A stretch of DNA of 64,000 bases, taken from contig NZ_FWFP01000017.1 in NCBI RefSeq assembly GCF_900172215.1, positions 27,111-91,110 of the forward strand, read 5' to 3'. Under the pieces are notes generated by a model. That model was given only the letters and a program-made list of their open reading frames with translations. It made no database searches and was not told the DNA's origin. A program made the translations under genes and the position numbers. Positions 9,321 through 17,291 of the stretch are shown one piece after another. Each line of letters opens with the position of its first letter. Within the stretch, counting starts at the first letter, position 1. This stretch comes from Ruegeria meonggei. GTDB lineage: Bacteria; Pseudomonadota; Alphaproteobacteria; Rhodobacterales; Rhodobacteraceae.

Positions 9321-10250
9321 TCAACTAGATTTCGGCTTGGTTTCAACATAGCCGATGAATTCACCAGCTGACCAGCAAACCAACAGGAACAGCGTGAGAG
9401 GTGCTGCCGCGATATACCTGCCGATATAACGGTCCTTCGCCACCTGACGACGAAAGTGCCGGAGAAAGAGGACAAAAGGCAAAAGCGGCATGGCCAGGCA
9501 CAGTTTCAGTCGCTGCCCGCGGGTGATTTCGCGGGCCCGCACCTGACCGAACATGCGCGCCCAGTGCAACCGTTCGGCAGCCAGGTTGCCAATACTGACC
9601 TTTGGTCGGTGCTGCTCGGTGATGGCCGCATCCGTCAGCATTAGACCTGTCCCCGCGTCACGTAGCGCCCAATTGACTTGCGCTTCCTGATATTTGACCT
9701 CCCATAGATGCCTGACCGACATTATTGCGTCTCTTTTGTAGACAATGTTCGTATCGGTCACGTACTCTGGGTTTTCTTTGGAGAGTGGTGGCTGGTATCG
9801 ACCAAAGTCGCAGAAGAAAATGGCCCAGTTCCACAGTCGGTTCACACCATTGGTAACAGCGCCGCCAATGACACCGTGGGGGTGTTCATCATGCAACCGG
9901 ATCATCGTTTCGGCCCAGCGAAGGTCGGGGACGCCACGATCTTCGATAATGCCGATCAGCCGACCGCGGGCCCGCTTCATGGCCTCGGCCCGCCGGGTGT
10001 CGTAGAACGCATGCATCTCCAGCGGGTTCTTCGGCACGGTGCCACCCAGAATTTTGCCTAGGTCAATAAAGTCGAATTGCGGATAGCGCCCGACTAGATC
10101 ACCGGCCTCCTGCGACATGTGATCATAAGGGATCAGGACTTCGAGCCGGGCGTCACCCTGTTGTCTGGACAAGGCATCAAGACAGCGTGTCAGCACTGCT
10201 CCGCCATCGACAATCGTCATCACAATGCTCAGATCAGGGGGCTGTGACAT
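9321..10250 (-). CDS. Glycosyltransferase family 2 (tandem paralogue 1)
   Basis: 309 residues. The GT-A start is DLSIVMTIVDGGAVLTRCLD, followed by GIIEDRGVPDLRWAETMIRL in the donor-binding region and a GGAVTNG segment. The C-terminal third is hydrophobic (LLPFVLFLRH, then LTLFLLVCWSAGEFIGY), suggesting membrane association. It shares the layout and the closing WSAGEF(I)GY-type block with the neighbouring upstream gene at 10263-11156, so the two look like an old tandem duplication. The 12-base gap after that gene supports one transcript. The sugar specificity cannot be read from the sequence. The GT-A metal motif is unusual: ED replaces the common DxD. Confidence 0.82.
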   Translation of the reverse strand: MSQPPDLSIVMTIVDGGAVLTRCLDALSRQQGDARLEVLIPYDHMSQEAGDLVGRYPQFDFIDLGKILGGTVPKNPLEMHAFYDTRRAEAMKRARGRLIGIIEDRGVPDLRWAETMIRLHDEHPHGVIGGAVTNGVNRLWNWAIFFCDFGRYQPPLSKENPEYVTDTNIVYKRDAIMSVRHLWEVKYQEAQVNWALRDAGTGLMLTDAAITEQHRPKVSIGNLAAERLHWARMFGQVRAREITRGQRLKLCLAMPLLPFVLFLRHFRRQVAKDRYIGRYIAAAPLTLFLLVCWSAGEFIGYVETKPKSS

Positions 10251-10262
10251 GGGTGGCGCGCC

Positions 10263-11156
10263 CTATCGGACCTTGCTCAGTGCGTTCCCTGGGCCGAACC
10301 AGTATCCGGCAACTTCACCGGCACCCCACGACAGGCAAAATGGGACAAGCAGAGGCAGCGATTTGACCAGGTGGCCGATATGTTTGCCTTTCGACATGAT
10401 GCGTTGAACCGTCCGATAGAACATCAGCGGCGGCAAGGCAAAAGCGGCCGTTCCCATGGCAAGGCGACGTGGCAAAGGCGCGCCGCTCACCCGTGCGCCC
10501 GCATAGGAGCGTGAATAGAGGAAGCGCTGTGAGAAATAGAGCCAAAACGTATAGTGCATCTTGTGGCCGACCACGATGTCAGGCCGCATGATCAGCGTGA
10601 TCCCATCGGCCTTCATCGCATCATGCAGATGATTTTCCCATTTGTGTTGTGCCAGGATATCACCATAGCGGTCCAGCACCACCTTGCGATAAATCACGTT
10701 GTTTCCGGGCACCCCGCCTGAAGGTCCTGCTGGCAGGGGTGGCAGCGAGGCGCTGTATTCACAGAGAAATGCGGCCCAATCTATCCAGGTTTCGGTCGCC
10801 GCGTTTTCGATGGCGCCGCCGACGACGTCATGTCCCTCTGCCAGGGCATCCAGCATCCGGGGGGCCCAGTCAGGCGGAACGATCACATGATCTTCGATCA
10901 CCGCAACAGCCGGCGCAGTCGCGGCGGCGATACCTATGGCGCGCATCGCGGGGATTGTCGTGTCTGCAGCCACGGGCAGAATAAGGCTATCGGGAAAATC
11001 GCACTGCACTGCTTTACGCACGGTATCGCCAATCCGATCCACAACAATCACTTCCAGAACTGCCGATTGTTGTGCAGAAAGTGCGGTCAGACAGCTTCTC
11101 AGATCGTCATAACTATTCACCGATGGGATGATGATTGAGAGGTCTGGTGCTGGCAT
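10263..11156 (-). CDS. Glycosyltransferase family 2 (tandem paralogue 2)
   Basis: 297 residues. It starts with PDLSIIIPSVNSYDDLRSCL, has AVIEDHVIVPPDWAPRML at the donor/metal region, and ends with LSWGAGEVAGYW, paralogous to the closing segment of the gene downstream. Hydrophobic stretches near the C-terminus suggest membrane contact. The ATG at 11156 is chosen because AGGAG lies six to seven bases before it; an in-frame GTG five codons upstream overlaps that ribosome-binding site. This is the first gene of the minus-strand run that continues to 2023, and it is divergent from the epimerase gene at 11353. Confidence 0.82.
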   Translation of the reverse strand: MPAPDLSIIIPSVNSYDDLRSCLTALSAQQSAVLEVIVVDRIGDTVRKAVQCDFPDSLILPVAADTTIPAMRAIGIAAATAPAVAVIEDHVIVPPDWAPRMLDALAEGHDVVGGAIENAATETWIDWAAFLCEYSASLPPLPAGPSGGVPGNNVIYRKVVLDRYGDILAQHKWENHLHDAMKADGITLIMRPDIVVGHKMHYTFWLYFSQRFLYSRSYAGARVSGAPLPRRLAMGTAAFALPPLMFYRTVQRIMSKGKHIGHLVKSLPLLVPFCLSWGAGEVAGYWFGPGNALSKVR

Positions 11157-11202
11157 GTTGTACTCCTGCACTTGTAAAAATTGACACTAAAACAAACTGC
11201 TC

Positions 11203-11215
11203 CGGACATTGTCCG
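11203..11215. other. 13-bp palindrome in a divergent intergenic region
   Basis: CGGACA-T-TGTCCG is a perfect dyad in the 196-base gap between the divergent GT2 (11156) and epimerase (11353) genes. It could be a regulator-binding site controlling both directions. No regulator is encoded nearby and I see no second copy, so this is only a candidate. Confidence 0.25.
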
Positions 11216-11352
11216 ACCTTACCGCTTATATCTGTGTGCAGGCCGCACCATGAGCTGTCAAGCATGCTGTCCCGGTCAATTTGGTCCCTTGGGTATGGCG
11301 CAGTTCCGCATTCTTGCTAGGGTATTGGTCAGGCGGGAAAGGACCTGAGCAT

Positions 11353-12282
11353 ATGGCGCGATATCTGGTCACTGGCGGTGCGGGATTTATTGGCTCACAT
11401 TTGGTCGATCATCTTGTCGAAGCGGGGCACGAAGTCGTTGTGCTGGACAATCTGTCCACAGGCGCACGGTTCAACCTACCGCCGCAGGTCGATCTGGTTC
11501 AGGGCGATATTGCTGAATTCGAAAATCTTCCGGCGCTGATCGCGCGGGTCAACGGGTGTTTCCATCTGGCTGCCATTGCGTCGGTGCAGCAGTATCAGGA
11601 AGGCTGGGCAAAGGCCGCGAAGGTGAATTTCTACGGTTCGGTTCGGGTGTTGGAAGCGGCGGCGCGCGCCAATGTACCCGTGGTCTATGCCTCTTCGGCT
11701 GCCATTTATGGAAACAACCCGCTCCAACCGCTGATCGAAACCACAATGTCACGCCCCATATCCGGCTATGGCGTTGACAAGCTGGCTATGGAACATCATG
11801 CAGAGGCCCTCAAAACGACAATTGGCCTCAGGGCCACGGGGCTTAGGTTCTTCAATGTCTATGGCCCGCGCCAGGTGCCTGGCAGCCCGTATTCGGGTGT
11901 GATCAGTATTTTTCTCAACCGTCTGGCTGCAGGGCAGCCGATAACCGTTTTCGGAGACGGAGAGCAGGCGCGTGACTTTGTCTATGTCTCTGATGTGGCC
12001 GGGGCGCTGATGCGAGCCATGTCCTGGACAGCGGCGGGGAATTGCGGCGTGTTCAATATTTGCCGTGGTGAGGCAATCACGCTCAATGATCTGATCCGCG
12101 TGCTTGCCGGGGTGTTGGAGTGCGCGCCGGAAATCCGATATGAAGAATCCCGCGCTGGAGATATCCGTATTTCGCTCGGTTCTTCCGTGGCTGCAGCGGA
12201 AAGATTGGGTTTCACGGGAAATGTAGCTCTTGAAGAGGGTTTGAGATATACCGCTGATTGGGCCAGAAAATCTTCCCAATGA
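11353..12282 (+). CDS. NAD-dependent nucleotide-sugar epimerase/dehydratase (GalE-like)
   Basis: Extended short-chain dehydrogenase of 309 residues. The NAD site is YLVTGGAGFIGSHLVDHL at the very N-terminus. The catalytic residues are visible as SSAAIYG and YGVDKLAMEH (YxxxK). The blocks RFFNVYGPRQ and VFGDGEQARDFVYVSDV are those of UDP-hexose 4-epimerases and related enzymes. It probably interconverts or dehydrates an NDP-sugar for the EPS. The ATG at 11353, two residues before the Rossmann strand, is used; GGAAAGGACC precedes it. A longer TTG start at 11281 would add a 24-residue leader with no family counterpart. It converges on the flippase gene. Confidence 0.88.
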   Translation: MARYLVTGGAGFIGSHLVDHLVEAGHEVVVLDNLSTGARFNLPPQVDLVQGDIAEFENLPALIARVNGCFHLAAIASVQQYQEGWAKAAKVNFYGSVRVLEAAARANVPVVYASSAAIYGNNPLQPLIETTMSRPISGYGVDKLAMEHHAEALKTTIGLRATGLRFFNVYGPRQVPGSPYSGVISIFLNRLAAGQPITVFGDGEQARDFVYVSDVAGALMRAMSWTAAGNCGVFNICRGEAITLNDLIRVLAGVLECAPEIRYEESRAGDIRISLGSSVAAAERLGFTGNVALEEGLRYTADWARKSSQ

Positions 12283-12339
12283 ATGGCCTGCATCTAGATT
12301 GTTTCCACCCTTTGTCGATATCCGGCGCAGGGCCTCGAA

Positions 12340-13806
12340 TCAGCCGGGTATTTCCTTGGCATAGGCGATCCGTCGTAAATCGTGATAAAGCGGCGCGATC
12401 TGAGTCAGGCCAACACCGCAATAGATACTAGAGCAGATGAGGAACTGCAGTTTCGGATCGGTGGTTACCCAATGTGACAGAACCAACCCAGCCGAAGCTG
12501 CCGCCAGTGGTGGTGCCACAGATTTGACCAGTGCCATGGAGCCAATCAGGCGGTCTGCTGCGATCTGGGTTATTATACCGCTTGCCAGTAGACCGGCGCA
12601 CAACGCCAGGGCTGCGCCCGGGGCGCCCAATACCGGGATTGTGGCCACACCTGTGCACACCAATACAACGGCGCCCGCGATTTCTGCCCACAACAGGTAT
12701 TTTTGCCGGGTGTAGCCGATCAGGGACCATCGCGCATGGCCTGACAACGTTCGGATTGGCACGGCCCAGGCCAGTACGGACAGCACCGGTCCTGCGGCAC
12801 GGAAATCCGAGCCGAATACTGATCCCATTATCGGCTTGCTCAAAAGGGTCAGCAGCAGGGCCAGCGCGATCCCGGCCCAGGCGACCAGATGAACCGAGGA
12901 TTGCATGACACGGCTCCATGTCTTGCGGTCGTTCTGCACTGTGCGGGTGATCACCGGATACAGATTGAAGTGATAGACAAAACTCAGCGTCATCAGCGAG
13001 ATGACGATCCGTTGTCCCGCACCCAGCCAGGCCGGTCCGGTGCCGTCCGCCAAGCTGGCAAGCAGGAACATCGGCGCATAGAGCATGAAAGCCCATAACA
13101 TGTTGGCAAGGCCGACCGAAAAGCCCTCTTTCAGGAAATACAGGGCGGCGCGGGGCGGCCATCCGAACCGAAACGGCACCGTCCAGATGTATTGTGCAAT
13201 AAGGTAGTAGACAGAGACAGCGATCACGGCGATCAACTCGATCCAGCCAACTGTCAGCATGCTGCTGCCGGGCACCACGAACAGAAATATCCCACCTGCA
13301 AATATCGCGGTTCGGATCGGTTGCGCCAGGGCCGCAATGGACATTCTCTCGTAGCCTTGCAACAACCATTCCTGCTTGAACGGAACTGCCAGCAGAGACA
13401 GGGCATAGACCCAGATAAGCATGGTAAGTTCGAGGTTCTGATTGGTGAAATACCCGGCAATCCCCACAACAGGGATCACGATCAGCGCAAGTATCAGCCG
13501 CGCCGCAGGCACCTGTGCGGCCAGATCCGGGGCGCGCTCAGGGGTGCGGGCAAGCTCACGCACCCCGATGGTTCCGGCACCGCATTCAATGACGATTGCC
13601 GAGAAGGCTGCGATCGAGATGGCCAGTTCGACCGCGCCGTATTGGGTGGCATCCAGAACCCGCGCCAGATACGCAAACGCAAGAAACCCGATCACCATGC
13701 TGATCGACTGACCACTAACCAACGATACGAAATCCCGGAAGAGCTTGGGCCCCTGATCCGACATGATATGCGTCAGTCGCTCGCGTGCGGTGTCGATGAT
13801 CGACAT
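12340..13806 (-). CDS. Polysaccharide flippase (Wzx, MVF/MATE-like), copy 1
   Basis: 488 residues with about 12-14 hydrophobic segments. The opening is LFRDFVSLVSGQSISMVIGFLAFAYLARVLDATQYG, typical of oligosaccharide flippases, with FSAIVIECGAGTIGVRELAR following. The family moves undecaprenyl-diphosphate-linked repeat units to the periplasmic face. The ATG at 13806 is preferred because AGAGAG lies about ten bases upstream; an in-frame extension to 13857 adds a leader without a ribosome-binding site. A second, distinct flippase lies at 50993-52555, so the locus may export more than one glycan. Confidence 0.88.
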   Translation of the reverse strand: MSIIDTARERLTHIMSDQGPKLFRDFVSLVSGQSISMVIGFLAFAYLARVLDATQYGAVELAISIAAFSAIVIECGAGTIGVRELARTPERAPDLAAQVPAARLILALIVIPVVGIAGYFTNQNLELTMLIWVYALSLLAVPFKQEWLLQGYERMSIAALAQPIRTAIFAGGIFLFVVPGSSMLTVGWIELIAVIAVSVYYLIAQYIWTVPFRFGWPPRAALYFLKEGFSVGLANMLWAFMLYAPMFLLASLADGTGPAWLGAGQRIVISLMTLSFVYHFNLYPVITRTVQNDRKTWSRVMQSSVHLVAWAGIALALLLTLLSKPIMGSVFGSDFRAAGPVLSVLAWAVPIRTLSGHARWSLIGYTRQKYLLWAEIAGAVVLVCTGVATIPVLGAPGAALALCAGLLASGIITQIAADRLIGSMALVKSVAPPLAAASAGLVLSHWVTTDPKLQFLICSSIYCGVGLTQIAPLYHDLRRIAYAKEIPG

Positions 13807-14024
13807 ATGTTTAGGACTCTCTTTGACCAAAGGGCAATTTCCGTTGCTCCAACTCATACTTCTCTCCGTATCCGCCTATGGCAAGACCGGTCTGGGTCCC
13901 AGGCCCACGGAAAGTGTCGGCTGGCCGGTTTGGCAGAGGGATATATGGCTATACACGCACGATCATTTCGATAAAGTCTGGCCAATTGCCGTTTTCAGTT
14001 CAGGAATTTTCAACAGGGCGCGAT

Positions 14025-15233
14025 ATGTCAGATCCGGCACTTCACATAGGCATCGACGCAACGACCTGGTCGAACGATCGTGGATTTGGCCGGTTTACTC
14101 GCGAATTCGTAACAGCCCTAGCCGCGAGAGACAGCGGGTTTCGTTACACCCTGATTTTCGACCAGCCACCGGCCTCTGACTGGCCGGTACCGTATGGAGT
14201 CGATGTCGTAACGGCGGCGACGGGCAAAGGGCTGAACGAAGCGGCGGTCGGTGAAAGTTCGCGTTCGGTCTGGTATCTTTGGAAGATGGGGAGGCTGGTG
14301 CGCCGCCTGCAATTCGATGTATTCTATTTTCCTGCCGTCTATTCCTATTTCCCGTTGCTGTCACGGGTGCCTTGCGTGACATGTTTTCACGACACAACTG
14401 CGGAACGGATCCCTCATCTTTTGTTTCCGACCAGAACCAATCACCGGTTGTGGCAGATCAAGACCTGGCTGGCCAAACAGCAGATGGTGCGGGCGATGAC
14501 CGTTTCCGAGACATCCGCCAGAGACATGGTGAGCTATCTCAATATACCGCGCGGCAGGATTGATGTGGTGACCGAAGCGGCGGACCCGATCTTTCTCCCC
14601 ATCAACGACAAGAGACTGGCGCAGGCAGCGCGTGAAAAGCACGGCATTCCAGAGCAGGCAGAACTGCTGGTTTATGTGGGCGGTATGAATGCGCACAAGA
14701 ATATTCTTGGCCTACTCAAGGCAATGCCGGATGTCGTGCGGGAACGCCCCGAGGTACATCTGGCCATCGTCGGCTCCATCTCGGGGAAAGGTTTTTGGGA
14801 TAATGTCCCTGAGTTGATGGCCTTTGTCCGGGACAACCCGGTGTTGGACAAACATGTGACCTTCACGGGCTATGTGCCCGATGCAGAACTAGTAGAGCTT
14901 TTTGCGTCAACCGCTGCACTAGTTTTCCCGTCTCTGTGGGAAGGCTTCGGCTTGCCAGCCGTCGAAGCGATGTCCTGTGGTGTTCCAGTGCTATCGTCTG
15001 ATCGCGGCAGCCTGCCCGAAGTGGTAGGTGATGCGGGGCTTTACTACGATCCCGCAGATATTGGGGAGATCCGCGATACGATATTGCGGTTCTTTAACGA
15101 TCCCGAGTTGCGCCAGGCCTTGGCAACCGCGGCTTTACTACGTGCTTCCAAATTCAGCTGGGAACAAGCGGCCAGGTTGGGCGAAGACAGTTTCCGGCGT
15201 TGTTATAATGATGTGTCTGGTAACGTGGCGTAG
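14025..15233 (+). CDS. Glycosyltransferase family 4 (GT-B)
   Basis: 402 residues. The N-terminal acceptor domain starts with HIGIDATTWSNDRGFGRFTREF. The C-terminal donor domain has LLVYVGGMNAHKNILGLLKA and the signature FPSLWEGFGLPAVEAMSCGVPV, with the EGFGLPxxE glutamates. It is probably a retaining mannosyl- or glucosyl-type transferase at the cytoplasmic membrane face. The ATG at 14025 matches the usual N-terminus; an upstream in-frame start at 13878 would add 49 residues unlike the family. The last 31 bases overlap, tail to tail, the metallo-beta-lactamase-fold gene. Confidence 0.88.
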   Translation: MSDPALHIGIDATTWSNDRGFGRFTREFVTALAARDSGFRYTLIFDQPPASDWPVPYGVDVVTAATGKGLNEAAVGESSRSVWYLWKMGRLVRRLQFDVFYFPAVYSYFPLLSRVPCVTCFHDTTAERIPHLLFPTRTNHRLWQIKTWLAKQQMVRAMTVSETSARDMVSYLNIPRGRIDVVTEAADPIFLPINDKRLAQAAREKHGIPEQAELLVYVGGMNAHKNILGLLKAMPDVVRERPEVHLAIVGSISGKGFWDNVPELMAFVRDNPVLDKHVTFTGYVPDAELVELFASTAALVFPSLWEGFGLPAVEAMSCGVPVLSSDRGSLPEVVGDAGLYYDPADIGEIRDTILRFFNDPELRQALATAALLRASKFSWEQAARLGEDSFRRCYNDVSGNVA

Positions 15234-16168
15234 ATCATCCGGACCCAGAATTTCTCCCAACCCTGACCTTTCCGTTTTTCGACGGGCCAAGAATAGAGTG
15301 GGTGGAACAGCAGAACAAATCGCGTCGTTACATTGTGGGACTTCAGCCAGATCAGATAATCGTGAATTTTCTGCAGATGATCGTGCGTTTCCTGCAATGC
15401 AGTTGGCCCTACAGTGATGGCTCCATTTCCAGGCACGATTGTCGTTGTTTCGTCAACATGGCTTAAAAGCACCTGTAACCCGGCCAGGTGACCGCTAAGG
15501 CTTGCCCCGCTGCCGATGCTAATGAAGGGGAGTTGATCCAATATCAGAACATCGCCCGCAGCGATGATATCCGCTTCTTTGAAATGGGCGATGATGTCAC
15601 CGTTCGTATGTGCCATCGGGATATGGGTCAGGGTGATATCCTGCTCGTTGAAGGTAAAGGTATGATCTGTGTCGAATACAAAGGTTGGCAGGCTTTCGAT
15701 TTCGAACGCGGTATAGGTATCAGCTTTGATGTTTTCGTAGGTTGCGCGATGCGCGATGATCTCGGCTCCTTTGTTGCTGAATGTTGCGTTGCCACCACGA
15801 TGATCGCCATGAGAATGGGTATTGATGACCATGTTGACATCAAGCGCATCGATGGTTTCGAGTGCCGCCAGGACGCTATCGGTCATCTCTACATCACCTG
15901 AATCGATCAGCAATGTCCCATCCGGGCCGGTTGATATCGTGATGTTCCCGCCGGCTCCCCGCAAAACAAAAAAGCCATTACCCAGCGGGATGACGTTCAA
16001 TTCGGGTGAGTATTTATAGATCTCTTTTGCCGCTGATTTTGTGGCATCACTGTCCCGCAGATAGACGTGCCAGATCAACCCCGCATAGCCTGCGGTGACC
16101 AGACACAAAGTCAGACCGACAAGAAATACTATTTTTCCGATAGAAATGTTCCAACCTCCTGCTTGCAA
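15203..16168 (-). CDS. Membrane-anchored metallo-beta-lactamase-fold hydrolase
   Basis: About 315-321 residues. A single hydrophobic anchor (KIVFLVGLTLCLVTAGYAG) is followed by the hydrolase domain. NTHSHGDHRGGN is the HxHxDH zinc motif near residue 117, with further ligands in HIPMAHTNGD and AAGD. The domain therefore faces the periplasm. Substrate unknown; a hydrolase trimming a lipid-linked or envelope ester is possible. The start is uncertain. A TTG at 16168 is in frame, but a strong AGGAGG lies inside the reading frame, seven bases before an ATT codon at 16147. It follows the oxidoreductase gene by 15 bases in the same direction. Confidence 0.83.
   Translation of the reverse strand: MQAGGWNISIGKIVFLVGLTLCLVTAGYAGLIWHVYLRDSDATKSAAKEIYKYSPELNVIPLGNGFFVLRGAGGNITISTGPDGTLLIDSGDVEMTDSVLAALETIDALDVNMVINTHSHGDHRGGNATFSNKGAEIIAHRATYENIKADTYTAFEIESLPTFVFDTDHTFTFNEQDITLTHIPMAHTNGDIIAHFKEADIIAAGDVLILDQLPFISIGSGASLSGHLAGLQVLLSHVDETTTIVPGNGAITVGPTALQETHDHLQKIHDYLIWLKSHNVTTRFVLLFHPLYSWPVEKRKGQGWEKFWVRMIYATLPDTSL
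16155..16160 (-). promoter_or_regulatory. Strong Shine-Dalgarno placed before an ATT codon
   Basis: On the minus strand AGGAGG is followed after seven bases by ATT (16147-16145), in frame with the metallo-beta-lactamase-fold gene. No ATG, GTG or TTG lies at a suitable distance downstream. Initiation at ATT would give a protein starting directly at the membrane anchor. The alternative is a TTG at 16168, upstream of this site. Confidence 0.4.
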
Positions 16169-16183
16169 TGCGGGATTTACCTA

Positions 16184-17248
16184 CTACCGGCGCGGTTCTC
16201 GCATATGGCCAATATTTTCCAGCGCTACGGCTTGCCCACTACCAGTACTTTCGCGGACAGCTGCTGCCACCTGTAGCGCCCGCAGACCGGCGTGGCCATC
16301 GGCCAGCGGCGCGTCATAATTCCCCGCGATCATACGTTGGAAATCCCGCAACTCGTCCTGGAACGACAACAGGCAGGTGGATTGCCAGGTCTTCAGTTTC
16401 TCGCGGATCATGATTTCGGGGTAGAATTTACGTTGCCTAGTCTCTGGTCCGTCTGTTGTTGGCTTGGAGATCAGCAAGTTCTGCATCGGCGCATACGCGC
16501 CCCGCACCATGCCTTTGTCCCCATAAATCTCGACAAAAGATTTATAGCCTTTCCACTCGGCCCAGGTCGCGTGATAGGTGGCGGTGACCCCTTCGGGATT
16601 CCTGAACACTGCCATCGCGTTGTCTTCGGATCCGTCCACATGCCAGATATTTTCGGTCATCACCCCATATACCGAAGTGATTTCACCCAGGAAATAGCGG
16701 GCCAGATCGGTCATATGGATGCCGATATCCATCATGGCACCGCCGCCTGATTCCGGCATCTTGTATTCCCAGTCATGGCCGAAATTGTGCAGCCCGTTGT
16801 GACCGCCATAGATGCGTATATGGTCGATTTTTCCGATCTTGCCTGCATCAATCGCCGCGCGTGCAAAGCTTACGAAAGGGTAATATCTCAGATTGAAACC
16901 AACAGCGAGGATACGATCAGCATTCTTGGCGGCATCGACAATCCGCTGACCGCCCACGACCGTGTTTGACAGCGGTTTTTCACACAACACATGTAAACCA
17001 CGGGCAAAGGCGGCCACACATGCGTCCTCATGCAGATGCGGAGGGATTGAAACGATCACGGCATCCATTCCAGTATCCAAAAACGCACTAAGATTCGAAT
17101 ATGCTGTGGCAGATGTGCCTTCGACTGCCGCCTTTGCCGCCTGCTGGTTCACGTCAACGACGGCAGCCAGTTCAGCAGTAGGGTCAGCGATGATCGACTG
17201 GACCCGCAATTTGCCGATCTTGCCAGCACCTACAACGCCAATTCGCAT
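16184..17248 (-). CDS. Gfo/Idh/MocA-family sugar oxidoreductase
   Basis: 354 residues. The N-terminal Rossmann fold begins RIGVVGAGKIGKLRVQSI. The family block LCEKPLSN, with the conserved lysine, lies near residue 93. A C-terminal alpha/beta domain includes GGGAMMDIGIHMTDLARYF, with the conserved D-x-x-x-H pair. Members oxidise or epimerise NDP-sugars or inositols using NAD(P). It probably makes a 3-keto or related nucleotide sugar, or modifies a uronic acid; the substrate cannot be fixed. The start ATG 17248 has AAGGAGA about six bases upstream. Confidence 0.88.
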   Translation of the reverse strand: MRIGVVGAGKIGKLRVQSIIADPTAELAAVVDVNQQAAKAAVEGTSATAYSNLSAFLDTGMDAVIVSIPPHLHEDACVAAFARGLHVLCEKPLSNTVVGGQRIVDAAKNADRILAVGFNLRYYPFVSFARAAIDAGKIGKIDHIRIYGGHNGLHNFGHDWEYKMPESGGGAMMDIGIHMTDLARYFLGEITSVYGVMTENIWHVDGSEDNAMAVFRNPEGVTATYHATWAEWKGYKSFVEIYGDKGMVRGAYAPMQNLLISKPTTDGPETRQRKFYPEIMIREKLKTWQSTCLLSFQDELRDFQRMIAGNYDAPLADGHAGLRALQVAAAVRESTGSGQAVALENIGHMREPRR

Positions 17249-17291
17249 TCTGTTTCTCCTTAAATTCCAGTTTAAATTTTTGCTGTCAGCG

